A DNA stretch of 44,885 nt from Alphaproteobacteria bacterium (GTDB lineage Bacteria > Pseudomonadota > Alphaproteobacteria > Paracaedibacterales > CAIULA01): assembly GCA_019749935.1 (NCBI GenBank), contig JAIEPD010000026.1, positions 1 through 44,885 on the forward strand. The letters are read 5' to 3'. The notes under the pieces are model-generated. The model searched no databases. It was not told where the DNA came from and saw nothing but the letters and a program-made list of their open reading frames with translations. The position numbers and the translations under genes are program-made. Shown here one piece after another: positions 15,411-27,196 of this stretch. The first letter of the stretch is position 1. Every line of letters starts with the position of its first letter.

Positions 15411-15818
15411 ATGAGAAAAGATAAACAACCTGAAATCCCTACTGATAATGGAATTCCTTATAAGGAAATAGCCTTACAGATAGCCAAAATAAGGCGTCAT
15501 AAAAAGAGTCTTTTGAATATTGCCATCTGTTCTTTTGGTCTGTTTCTTTTCTGGTTTCTAATAGGGCAAGCTTGCTGTATTTCGTTTTTTCATGAAACTG
15601 TTCTTTTTTCTACAGAAAAAGGCTTTTTAATGTCACCTTCTTTGCCGATTGTCACTTATTTTGCACTCATAACGACATCACTTACGCTGATAGCTTTGTT
15701 TGCTCTTAACAAAATTCACAAACATTATTCCGACTTTCCTCTGATCAAATTATTTGCAAAATCTTCTTTAAAAAAGTCCAAATCAAAATCATCCAAGAGC
15801 ATGAGGAGAAAGTCATGA
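15411..15818 (+). CDS. Unknown membrane protein, two helices
   Basis: Not recognised. 135 residues: a polar N terminus (about 1-33), a hydrophobic helix at about 36-58, a second at about 78-102, then a very basic serine/lysine tail (KKSKSKSSKSMRRKS). Probably an inner-membrane protein with both ends in the cytoplasm. The stop overlaps the next ATG by 4 nt (ATGA), so the two genes are translationally coupled and probably function together. Confidence 0.65.
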   Translation: MRKDKQPEIPTDNGIPYKEIALQIAKIRRHKKSLLNIAICSFGLFLFWFLIGQACCISFFHETVLFSTEKGFLMSPSLPIVTYFALITTSLTLIALFALNKIHKHYSDFPLIKLFAKSSLKKSKSKSSKSMRRKS

Positions 15819-16270
15819 AAAGCTTTATAGAATTCCAAAAACCAACGCATGCTCTTTTATCTCAACAAATTAAGGGTGACGAACAGATCACTCTACCAAA
15901 GGCATCTACTTTAGGAAAATTTAGACCTCAAGAAAGAAAAATCTTTAAAAAAGTAAAAGATGCAAATAATGATGAAATACTTATAGGCGAGATTAAAGCA
16001 ACTTTGGCCCCTGCTCGTTTACCTAAAAAAAGTCAATTTGCCCAAACCTTAAATATTTGGCTACAGTTTTGGGGTCGAAGCGCTTTATACTTTTGTGTAA
16101 TTTCTTTTATTGTTGGGGTTAGTCTTAGTGCTGCCTATTTTTACAGAATAGAATTAAACCTTGATAAGCTTTTAACCATTTATATTGCTTGCAGTTTTGT
16201 TTTATGGTTTTTCCTAACACCCCTTGCACTCCACCGAAGCTTAAAGAAGGCAAGGATTTTTATTCATTAG
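15815..16270 (+). CDS. Unknown membrane protein coupled to its neighbour
   Basis: Not recognised. 151 residues: a soluble basic N-terminal half (1-85) followed by two hydrophobic helices (about 90-112 and 120-140) and a short basic end. It starts within the stop of the preceding gene, with AGGAGAA just upstream. It ends just before the convergent ftsB gene. Both proteins have two helices and basic cytoplasmic segments, suggesting a small membrane complex; function unknown. Confidence 0.65.
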   Translation: MKSFIEFQKPTHALLSQQIKGDEQITLPKASTLGKFRPQERKIFKKVKDANNDEILIGEIKATLAPARLPKKSQFAQTLNIWLQFWGRSALYFCVISFIVGVSLSAAYFYRIELNLDKLLTIYIACSFVLWFFLTPLALHRSLKKARIFIH

Positions 16271-16291
16271 GATTAAGGAAAGCTCAGCCTT

Positions 16292-17943
<1,652 letters not shown>

Positions 17944-18081
17944 CTAGTAAAGTCATTAAATACGGGAACGTATTCCTAACATAATGGAAATATACTGCTT
18001 TGTTAAGAAGTTCCTTGGTTAAAGTTTTATTAAAACTTTTGTTCTATACTAAAGATCAAAACAAATAACATAGATATTTAC

Positions 18082-18837
18082 ATGTTAAAAATCCTTATTT
18101 TTCTTATCCTTTTTCTTTTATCTCTATTTTTTCTTTTTGCTGTAGAAATAAAGGCTGAAATACCGCAGCCGATAATTCAAAAACCGATAGACGCAATAAC
18201 ACCTGAAAAACTTGATTTTAGACTTTATATGGATACAGATGCTAATCATCAGGCTTTCGAAAATATGGTCCCTTCTTTTTCTGTCAGCTTAATTGAACGT
18301 GCCAAACGTGAAAACGTTATTGCCCTTCTCAGCCCCTTAATGCGACTTAATGTCGAACACCTAAGAACACTCTCTAGTGGGAAAATTAGCCATGTTGAGG
18401 GTGTTTTTACGATGGGCGACTTAGAGGTAAGTGAAGGCAAAGCACTGACTGCTTTTCTTAAGAGCGATCAGCCACTTTTATTAGAATCCGGTCATTGGAA
18501 CCATACGATGCATTGTTTTGAATTTATTTATAGACGGCCAGGTGTATCTCAATCCGCAGAAACTATTACGTTACGTCTTAGCAACATTAATGTAAAAAGC
18601 CCAACAGCACCTATCGGTCAATATCTAGGAAGCATTGTGAGAGCACCGGAAGGCACGCAAATCTTTCAACCTGCCCATAATCAGAAGAAAAATAAAAAAC
18701 ATCGAGGTGATTCGCAAACTCTTCCTAATCCGACACAACCTCCAAACCCCAATGCCCCTCCGCCAGGACCCACCTTTATAAATCCAAATAATTATTCGGA
18801 TCCGCCGCCGCCCAGACGGCACCGGCGGTTTTGGTAA
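18082..18837 (+). CDS. Unknown exported protein with proline-rich C terminus
   Basis: Not recognised. 251 residues. Residues 1-25 form a signal peptide or anchor (LIFLILFLLSLFFLFA then EIKA). The middle (30-190) looks like a folded domain. The last ~60 residues are rich in proline, asparagine and basic residues (NPTQPPNPNAPPPGP and PPPPRRHRRFW at the end). It lies alone on the plus strand inside a block whose other genes (secG-pyrG-kdsA and eno-ftsB) are normally contiguous on one strand, so it looks inserted. A periplasmic or surface location is likely. Confidence 0.65.
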   Translation: MLKILIFLILFLLSLFFLFAVEIKAEIPQPIIQKPIDAITPEKLDFRLYMDTDANHQAFENMVPSFSVSLIERAKRENVIALLSPLMRLNVEHLRTLSSGKISHVEGVFTMGDLEVSEGKALTAFLKSDQPLLLESGHWNHTMHCFEFIYRRPGVSQSAETITLRLSNINVKSPTAPIGQYLGSIVRAPEGTQIFQPAHNQKKNKKHRGDSQTLPNPTQPPNPNAPPPGPTFINPNNYSDPPPPRRHRRFW

Positions 18838-18865
18838 ATCCCATAATTAAGAAAATCAGAAATTC

Positions 18866-19702
18866 TTAAGCAACCCACCTAGGATGTTCTTTGGTGACTT
18901 TGTCAAAAGCTAAAAGCTCTGCAACGACTTTTGGCATATCCTTTAAAGAAATCATATTGGGGCCATCACTTGGAGCAACATCTGGATTTTCGTGGGTTTC
19001 TAAGAAAACGCCAGCAACGCCAACCGCCACAGCCGCGCGCGCTAGAATTGGTGCAAATTCACGCTGACCAGAACTTGATGTTCCAGCACCTCCTGGCTGT
19101 TGTACGGAATGGGTTGCATCAAATATTACTGGATAACCTGTGCTTGCCATAATGGAAAGGGATCTCATATCAGAAACAAGGGTGTTATAACCAAAACTAG
19201 CCCCTCGTTCACAAAGCATCACATTTTCATTACCGAAGCTTTCCATCTTGGAAACAACATTCTTCATATCCCAAGGTGCTAAAAATTGGCCTTTTTTAAT
19301 GTTAATGGCTTTACCAGTTGCTGCTGCTGCCTGCAAAAGATCTGTTTGACGACTTAAAAATGCTGGGATCTGCAAAACATCAACGGCCTTTGCAACAACA
19401 GCACACTGCTCTGCATTATGCACGTCCGTTACAACTGGACACCCAAATTTCTCGCGAATCTCAGAAAAAATTGAGAGGCTCGTCTCAAGTCCGATCCCCC
19501 TCACGCCTTTTAAGCTTGTTCGGTTCGCTTTATCAAAGGAGGTTTTATAAATCAGACCAAAACCCAGCTTCTTTGATAACTCACTAAGTTCACCTGCCAT
19601 CATCAAAGCATGCTCACGGCTTTCCATAACGCAAGGACCAGCAATGATTGTTAAGGGAAGATCATTCCCAACTGTCAAATTTCCAATCTTTAAATGGCGC
19701 AT
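18866..19702 (-). CDS. kdsA: 3-deoxy-8-phosphooctulonate synthase
   Basis: Condenses arabinose 5-phosphate and PEP to Kdo 8-phosphate. 278 residues with the DAHP/KDO8P synthase barrel marks IIAGPCVMESREHA, YKTSFDKANRTS, VTDVHNAEQ, LQIPAFLSRQTDLL, NIKKGQFLAPWDM and VIFDATHSVQQPGG. It begins 4 nt downstream of pyrG, the standard alphaproteobacterial order. KdsD (13566-14549) supplies its substrate, and WaaA (1560-2810) uses Kdo after activation. Confidence 0.96.
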   Translation of the reverse strand: MRHLKIGNLTVGNDLPLTIIAGPCVMESREHALMMAGELSELSKKLGFGLIYKTSFDKANRTSLKGVRGIGLETSLSIFSEIREKFGCPVVTDVHNAEQCAVVAKAVDVLQIPAFLSRQTDLLQAAAATGKAINIKKGQFLAPWDMKNVVSKMESFGNENVMLCERGASFGYNTLVSDMRSLSIMASTGYPVIFDATHSVQQPGGAGTSSSGQREFAPILARAAVAVGVAGVFLETHENPDVAPSDGPNMISLKDMPKVVAELLAFDKVTKEHPRWVA

Positions 19703-19706
19703 TTCA

Positions 19707-21667
<1,961 letters not shown>

Positions 21668-21685
21668 AAACCTCTATCCCTTATT

Positions 21686-22237
21686 CTATTTAGGAGCCAT
21701 TATCATAACAATTTGCCGACCTTCAAATCTCGGCAATGTTTCAAATTTAGCAAGCTCTTCAAAATCTTGTTTCACTTTCAATAATATCCCCATACCAATT
21801 TCTTGGTGACTCATCTCACGACCACGAAAACGCATACTTATCTTAACCTTATCACCATCTTCTAAGAATCGTTTTATGGCTCTGCATTTGATCTCCAAAT
21901 CGTTGTCATCAATCATAGGACGCATTTGGATTTCTTTAACTTCAATGATCTTTTGTTTTTTCTTAGCTTCGGCTTTTTTCTTTTGCTGTTCATATTTAAA
22001 CTTGCCGTAATCTAAGATTTTACAGACCGGTGGTTCTGCATTTGGTGAAACCTCCACCAAATCAAGACCCGCCTGAACAGCTAAAGCCAGAGCCTCTGCT
22101 CTGCCAACAACACCGAGCATTTCACCTTCTGCATCAATTAATCTTACCTTTGGAGAGGTTATTTCTTGATTAACTCTTGGCCCATCATTACGAGAGACTT
22201 CTCTGGTTTGGGGCGAATCAGCATTAACTCGTGCTAT
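21686..22237 (-). CDS. infC: Translation initiation factor IF-3, probable ATA start
   Basis: 183 residues as called. The first ATG (22120) would cut off about 39 residues of the conserved N domain. The frame upstream of it continues [21 protein letters not shown], as IF-3 requires. Between the upstream stop and that ATG there is no ATG, GTG or TTG in frame. An ATA at 22237 lies 6 nt after GGAGAA (22249-22244). Use of a near-cognate start is the known autoregulation device of infC, since IF-3 rejects non-standard start codons. The protein has the marks [28 protein letters not shown] and [10 protein letters not shown]. Confidence 0.92.
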   Translation of the reverse strand: MARVNADSPQTREVSRNDGPRVNQEITSPKVRLIDAEGEMLGVVGRAEALALAVQAGLDLVEVSPNAEPPVCKILDYGKFKYEQQKKKAEAKKKQKIIEVKEIQMRPMIDDNDLEIKCRAIKRFLEDGDKVKISMRFRGREMSHQEIGMGILLKVKQDFEELAKFETLPRFEGRQIVMIMAPK

Positions 22238-22259
22238 GTGACATTCTCCGTCTAAAAAA

Positions 22260-22265
22260 ATTATA
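22260..22265 (-). promoter_or_regulatory. Candidate -10 of infC
   Basis: A perfect TATAAT on the minus strand lies 22 nt upstream of the proposed ATA start, which would give a very short leader carrying only the ribosome binding site. No convincing -35 is seen. Confidence 0.4.
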
Positions 22266-22316
22266 CCCGATTAATGTATCAACAATGCTCTTTAAAGTCT
22301 AGGCAGGAAAAGTTAC

Positions 22317-23321
22317 TTAGACTTTTTTTCTTTTAGCTTTTCTCGAGGTTGGAATATAGCCATTTTTTTGTTTTTCTTCTTTACAAGCCTCAAAAAAATC
22401 AGCTTGTTGTTTACTTAATACATCTTTTTCAATTAATTTTTTCACATGCTCAACAAATGTCTCTGTTGCAATCGCACGTATATTATATTTTGCCCATACA
22501 AAATCATTAAATTCGTCAGCTAACTTTTTTCGAGTTTGAGTTGCTGCATGCTTGGATCGCTCTTCAAAAAATTCAACTATTCTTCCTTTTGTCTCTCCCC
22601 TGCGGCCAACGACAGTGCCTTTAAGTTTCAAATAATCTACATCTTTTGAGGTTAATTTTGGGGTTAAATCGGTTCTATTATAAAGATCTTGAAACAATGC
22701 CGTAAGGTATTTTCGACTAAGATAATTGTCTGTCCTCTCTCTAGGGTTGGAAGCCCCACTTGCATAACAATAATCTAAAATTTCTTGTTCTGACTTTTTT
22801 TCTTTAATTAATGCAACCACTTCATGACGAAATGTTCTCTGATCAACCAAATTGACACTTTTTAATTCTTCTGATGTCAATAAACCTGCACGTCTAAGCT
22901 GAGATAAACATCCATCCACAGTTGTTAACACCAATCCAAAACTATCGGCTATTTGTTGTCGGCAGTGATATTGTCCACTTCTAACAGCGTTTATGACAGT
23001 ATTGCGTGTCTCCTCACAATATTTAAATACGATTGGCTGACCATTAGAAGCGTTGCTTTCCTCTCCTTCACTTTCTTCATCACCTTCTTCGGAACCATTT
23101 TCTTGAGTACCGTTTGGACCATTTGCAACAAAAGAAACATCTTCTTCGTTTTCTTCTTCACCACCGTCTTCTGAATCACTTAGTATATGATTAACCTTCC
23201 TTTTTCTTTTGTGAATGACAAGTTCTTCTTCACCATCTGATCCATAAACATTTGTGGCTATTGGCATAACCAAAATAGCGGAAATAAAAACAATTAATAA
23301 CATCGACAACTTGTTCATCAT
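22317..23321 (-). CDS. Exported winged-helix-like protein with nuclear-localisation-like patches (candidate nucleomodulin)
   Basis: Not a recognised family. The 334 residues begin with a signal peptide (1-27, ending NVYG). A basic cluster HKRKRKV (37-43) follows. Next is a long acidic, serine- and asparagine-rich spacer (about 47-95; SDSEDGGEEENEED). Then come three units of about 65-75 residues (100-155, 162-235, 242-312). Each reads as a helix-turn-helix/winged-helix and closes with a similar phrase (LLTSEE, KLTSKD, VLSKQQ). The protein ends with RKAKRKKV (327-334), very like the SV40 nuclear signal. Export combined with DNA-binding-like repeats and basic patches suggests a host-nucleus-directed effector; this is inference. 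It lies just upstream of infC on the same strand, monocistronic in appearance. Confidence 0.7.
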   Translation of the reverse strand: MMNKLSMLLIVFISAILVMPIATNVYGSDGEEELVIHKRKRKVNHILSDSEDGGEEENEEDVSFVANGPNGTQENGSEEGDEESEGEESNASNGQPIVFKYCEETRNTVINAVRSGQYHCRQQIADSFGLVLTTVDGCLSQLRRAGLLTSEELKSVNLVDQRTFRHEVVALIKEKKSEQEILDYCYASGASNPRERTDNYLSRKYLTALFQDLYNRTDLTPKLTSKDVDYLKLKGTVVGRRGETKGRIVEFFEERSKHAATQTRKKLADEFNDFVWAKYNIRAIATETFVEHVKKLIEKDVLSKQQADFFEACKEEKQKNGYIPTSRKAKRKKV

Positions 23322-23553
23322 TTTTTCCTATATTTTTAAAAGATACGATATATATAAATACTATATTTTTCTTTTCAAGCGACATTATTATTATATTTGT
23401 GAATCTCTAACAGCGTTAAATAGCATTCAAACATATGATTTAAAAATTTTAGAAAATTAAGTTGAGATTATCTACATTGCCTCTTCCCTAGCACAAAAAA
23501 AGCATTATAATACCAAAAATCTAGATCAAGAATTGTGTTGGAAAAAGTTGACT

Positions 23554-24681
23554 ATGCTTTTTGCTGTTCTTAAAGAGAATGTGCCTCATGAAAAAAGGGT
23601 TTCCTTAACCCCAGACGTAGCGAAAAAATTAATAGAATTAGGACATCAAGTTTGTATTGAATCTGATGCCGGTAAAGAAGCCGGCTACCCAAACAGCCTT
23701 TATGAAAAAGCTGGCAGCGCCGTTGAAAAAAATCGTGAAGATCTTTTAAAAAAAGCTAATGCCGTTTTGTCAGTGGCGCCTTTTCCAGAAGAAGAGGTGA
23801 CAAAACTTGAAAAGAAAAGCCTTTTGATTGGAATGCTAAAGCCTTACCAAAATGCTTCCCTTTTGAAAAAGCTATCTTCCCACAAAGTAACAAGCTTTAG
23901 CCTTGAATTGGCTCCTCGTATCACGCGCGCCCAAAGCATGGACGTTCTTTCTTCTCAAAGCAACCTAGCTGGATACAAAGCTGTGATTGATGCAGCTTCA
24001 GAATTTGGCAGAGCGCTCCCTTTGATGATGACAGCGGCTGGAACAATTCCAGCAGCACGCGTTTTAATCTTAGGGGCCGGCGTTGCAGGCCTTCAGGCAA
24101 TTGCAACAGCCCGCCGTTTGGGGGCGATTGTTTCAGCCTATGATGTAAGAGCAGCTTCTAAAGAACAAGTGGAAAGTCTTGGTGCAACCTTTGTTTCTGT
24201 AGAAGCCAATGAGACTGGCGAAGGCACTGGTGGATATGCAAAAGAAATGAGCGATGCTTATAAAAAGGCTCAAGAAGAAAAGCTCAAAGAAGTTTTAAAA
24301 ACCCAAGATATAATCATTACAACAGCGCAAATCCCTGGAAAACCGGCTCCTGTTCTAGTTACAGAAGCAATGGTCAAAACAATGAAACCAGGATCAGTAA
24401 TTGTTGATTTAGCTGCCGAATCCGGCGGAAACTGCGCCCTTTCTGAATCAGGAAAAACCGTTATTAAACATGGCGTTAAGATTGTAGGCTCTGCGAACAT
24501 GCCAAGCAGAATCGCAACAGACGCAAGCCAACTTTATGCGAAAAACCTTTTGAACTTTTTAAAGAATTTAATGAATAAAGAAGGAAATTCCCTAGAGATC
24601 AATTGGCAAGATGAAATCGTAACAGCCACTGGCTTAACCCATGATGGCTCCATTATTCACCCAACCTTTAAAAAGGATTAA
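23554..24681 (+). CDS. pntAA: NAD(P) transhydrogenase subunit alpha part 1
   Basis: The soluble NAD(H)-binding domain I of proton-translocating transhydrogenase. 375 residues from the ATG at 23554; an in-frame TTG 21 nt upstream is less likely because the family begins close to MLFAVLKE. Marks are [12 protein letters not shown], the alanine-dehydrogenase-like [25 protein letters not shown] Rossmann segment, and [14 protein letters not shown] separate part 2 gene follows after 11 nt, giving the three-subunit form known from Rhodospirillum rubrum. Confidence 0.95.
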   Translation: MLFAVLKENVPHEKRVSLTPDVAKKLIELGHQVCIESDAGKEAGYPNSLYEKAGSAVEKNREDLLKKANAVLSVAPFPEEEVTKLEKKSLLIGMLKPYQNASLLKKLSSHKVTSFSLELAPRITRAQSMDVLSSQSNLAGYKAVIDAASEFGRALPLMMTAAGTIPAARVLILGAGVAGLQAIATARRLGAIVSAYDVRAASKEQVESLGATFVSVEANETGEGTGGYAKEMSDAYKKAQEEKLKEVLKTQDIIITTAQIPGKPAPVLVTEAMVKTMKPGSVIVDLAAESGGNCALSESGKTVIKHGVKIVGSANMPSRIATDASQLYAKNLLNFLKNLMNKEGNSLEINWQDEIVTATGLTHDGSIIHPTFKKD

Positions 24682-24692
24682 AGAGGTATTTT

Positions 24693-25100
24693 ATGGATAT
24701 TCACACTATAACAGAGCAAACAACAAAGATCTTAAATGCTTCTAGAGAATTAACGGATGAAGCAAAGCAACTCGAAGCAATGACTCGTCAATTAGTAGAT
24801 CAATCTGGTGCAACTCATCTAGATCCGTTTGTTATTGGCCTAACCGTTTTTGCCTTAGCTTGCTTTGTTGGATACTATGTTGTTTGGAAAGTAACCCCCG
24901 CACTTCACTCTCCTTTGATGTCTGTAACCAATGCAGTTTCGAGCGTTATTATTGTAGGCGCTTTAATTGCAGCTGGCCCCGCTATTAGCAATATCTCAAC
25001 CACTTTTGGTTTTATTGCTGTTGTCTTAGCCTCAATTAACATTTTTGGTGGATTCATTGTAACGCAGCGCATGTTGCAAATGTTTGCAAAAAGCAAATAA
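24693..25100 (+). CDS. pntAB: NAD(P) transhydrogenase subunit alpha part 2
   Basis: 135 residues. A soluble N-terminal stretch (about 1-45) precedes three or four membrane helices, with the family motif [18 protein letters not shown] and later [17 protein letters not shown]. With PntB it forms the membrane proton channel. The N-terminal extension is longer than the minimal subunit. It is placed between pntAA and pntB with good ribosome binding sites. Confidence 0.95.
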   Translation: MDIHTITEQTTKILNASRELTDEAKQLEAMTRQLVDQSGATHLDPFVIGLTVFALACFVGYYVVWKVTPALHSPLMSVTNAVSSVIIVGALIAAGPAISNISTTFGFIAVVLASINIFGGFIVTQRMLQMFAKSK

Positions 25101-25115
25101 AAGGAGCTTAAAAAC

Positions 25116-26519
25116 GTGTCCGTTAATCTTTCTGCATTCTTATATTTAGTTTCGGCTGTCTGTTTTATCTTAGCCTTACGCGGTCTTTCTTCAGCAGCAA
25201 CATCCAGATCCGGTAATATGTATGGTATTTTTGGAATGGTGATTGCTGTCTTAACAACTTTCTTGGGGCCTTCGATTTCAAGGTATAGTTGGATTGTTGT
25301 GGCCATTGCGCTAGGAGGTGGTATTGGGACTGTCATTGCAAAACGCATTAAAATGACGGCTCTGCCTCAATTGGTTGCTGCTTTTCACAGCCTAGTTGGT
25401 TTGGCTGCCGTATTTGTTGCAGCGGCTGCACTTTATTCACCAGAGACATTTCATCTGGGCTCTCATGGACATATGAAATGTACCAGTCTTTTTGAAATGG
25501 GACTTGGAACAATTGTTGGCGCGATCACTTTTACAGGATCCATCATTGCTTTTGGAAAATTGCAAGGCCTTGTTAGTGGAAAACCACTTACATTTCCGCG
25601 TCAACATCAATTGAACGCTCTGCTTGCAATTGGTCTTGTTGTGCTTTTATTTATATTTATGGGAACTGAGTCAACTCCTGTCTTTTGGCTATTAACAACA
25701 ATCTCTTTCGCTCTTGGCCTTTTGCTGATTATGCCAATCGGCGGTGCTGATATGCCTGTAGTTATTTCCATGCTGAACTCCTATTCAGGGTGGGCAGCAG
25801 CTGGCATTGGTTTCACCATGTCAAATAATCTTTTGATTATCACAGGCGCTCTTGTTGGCGCATCAGGCGCAATCCTTAGTTATATTATGTGTAAGGGTAT
25901 GAACCGTTCCATCTTCAATGTCATCTTGGGTGGATTTGGAACTGACCCAGCTTCAGCCGCAAGTGCTAGTGCAAGCGCTAGCGACAAACCTGTAAAGGTT
26001 AGCAGCGGCGAAGATGCAGCTTTCATTATGAGTAATGCACGTAATGTTATTATTGTTCCAGGGTATGGTATGGCCGTTGCACAAGCACAACATGCTTTAA
26101 GAGAAATGGTGGATACCTTAAAAGGAAAAGGCGTCAATGTTCGCTATGCCATTCACCCCGTCGCTGGCCGTATGCCTGGTCACATGAACGTTCTCTTAGC
26201 AGAAGCTAATGTTCCCTATGATGAAGTTTTAGAACTTGAAGATATCAACCATGACTTTGCATCAACCGACGTTGCTTTTGTTATTGGTGCCAATGACATT
26301 ACAAACCCTGCTGCTAAAACAGATGCATCATCCCCTATCTATGGAATGCCAATATTAGATGTAGAAAAATCCAAAACTGTTTTATTCGTTAAACGTTCAT
26401 TAGCGTCAGGTTATGCAGGCGTAGACAATGAACTGTTTTACAGAGACAATACGTTAATGGTTTTAGGCGATGCTAAAAAAGTCTGTGAAGAAATTCTAAA
26501 AGGATTGAAGGAACATTAA
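25116..26519 (+). CDS. pntB: NAD(P) transhydrogenase subunit beta
   Basis: 467 residues. The N-terminal two thirds are membrane helices (dII). A low-complexity alanine/serine linker (about 285-295) leads to the NADP(H)-binding domain III, with IVPGYGMAVAQAQHAL, HPVAGRMPGHMNVLLAEA and GANDITNPAA. The GTG start is preceded by AAAGGAGC. The complex uses proton-motive force to make NADPH from NADH. It ends just before a palindromic repeat that separates it from the convergent isc operon. Confidence 0.97.
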   Translation: MSVNLSAFLYLVSAVCFILALRGLSSAATSRSGNMYGIFGMVIAVLTTFLGPSISRYSWIVVAIALGGGIGTVIAKRIKMTALPQLVAAFHSLVGLAAVFVAAAALYSPETFHLGSHGHMKCTSLFEMGLGTIVGAITFTGSIIAFGKLQGLVSGKPLTFPRQHQLNALLAIGLVVLLFIFMGTESTPVFWLLTTISFALGLLLIMPIGGADMPVVISMLNSYSGWAAAGIGFTMSNNLLIITGALVGASGAILSYIMCKGMNRSIFNVILGGFGTDPASAASASASASDKPVKVSSGEDAAFIMSNARNVIIVPGYGMAVAQAQHALREMVDTLKGKGVNVRYAIHPVAGRMPGHMNVLLAEANVPYDEVLELEDINHDFASTDVAFVIGANDITNPAAKTDASSPIYGMPILDVEKSKTVLFVKRSLASGYAGVDNELFYRDNTLMVLGDAKKVCEEILKGLKEH

Positions 26520-26527
26520 GTAAAAAT

Positions 26528-26620
26528 CGTCATCGCGAGCGTTAGCGTAGCGATCCAGGAAGGCATTAAATTTCAAGATTTTCTGGATTGCCACGTCGCC
26601 TATAGCTCCTCGCGATGACG
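26528..26620. repeat. 93-nt palindromic repeat of the CGTCATxGCGAG type
   Basis: The outer arms CGTCATCGCGAG (26528-26539) and CTCGCGATGACG (26609-26620) are perfectly complementary over 12 bp. Inner arms ATCCAG (26553-26558) and CTGGAT (26583-26588) also pair. Sequences of this type recur in many alphaproteobacterial and other intracellular genomes. It sits between the convergent pntB and iscX genes, where the hairpin could also end transcription from both sides. Confidence 0.8.
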
Positions 26621-26633
26621 TAAAGAGAAGTTC

Positions 26634-26840
26634 TCAGCTTCTCTCATCCAGCCACGCCATTTGAATAGCTTCTAAGATCTTTTCATTGCTTTTATTTGGT
26701 TCATCTGCAAAACCTTCAAGGTTTTGGATCCACTGCCACAGATCTGTAAATCGAATGGACAAAATATCAATATTAGGATGCGCTTCTTCTAGAGCGATTG
26801 CAATATCATAGGTATCTGTCCACTTAAGCTTTTGGCCCAT
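26634..26840 (-). CDS. iscX: IscX-like Fe-S assembly protein
   Basis: 68 residues with the IscX (YfhJ) pattern: KLKWTDTYDIAIALEEAHPNIDI, IRFTDLWQWI and EGFADEP then ILEAIQMAWLDE. IscX binds IscS and iron and tunes cluster assembly. It is the last gene of the isc operon, one base after fdx. Confidence 0.93.
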   Translation of the reverse strand: MGQKLKWTDTYDIAIALEEAHPNIDILSIRFTDLWQWIQNLEGFADEPNKSNEKILEAIQMAWLDERS

Positions 26841-26841
26841 T

Positions 26842-27171
26842 TTAGACCATCATATTTCGCGTTCCTGAAGGAAGGCACACTTTCAAGCCATCAAGTTCAT
26901 CTGTCATAATAATCTGACAGCCAAGGCGGGATGTATGCGTTAGGCCAAACGCTAAATCCAGCATATCTTCTTCGTCTTCGGTAGCTGCTGGCAGTAAATC
27001 ATACCATTCACTATCCACAACCACATGGCATGTAGAACAAGCAAGCGACCCTTCACAAGCTCCTTCAAGGTCTATATTATTCCGGTGAGCAATTTCTAAG
27101 ATAGATAAACCAATGGGTGCTTCAACTTCAATTGTCTGACCATCCGTTTGGATAAATTTTATTTTAGGCAT
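26842..27171 (-). CDS. fdx: Adrenodoxin-type [2Fe-2S] ferredoxin
   Basis: 109 residues. The four cluster cysteines are C39, C45, C48 and C85 ([10 protein letters not shown] and RLGCQI), in the spacing of Isc-type ferredoxins. It supplies electrons for cluster assembly on IscU. It lies between hscA and iscX in the isc operon. Confidence 0.95.
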   Translation of the reverse strand: MPKIKFIQTDGQTIEVEAPIGLSILEIAHRNNIDLEGACEGSLACSTCHVVVDSEWYDLLPAATEDEEDMLDLAFGLTHTSRLGCQIIMTDELDGLKVCLPSGTRNMMV

Positions 27172-27196
27172 TTTTATACTCTCTCTTTTTTAGTTC

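Noticed and set aside
22317-23174. Short frames on both strands inside the acidic spacer of the winged-helix-like protein
   Set aside because: They are low-complexity shadows (runs of Phe on one strand and Lys on the other) of the GAA/GAG-rich codons of the real gene.
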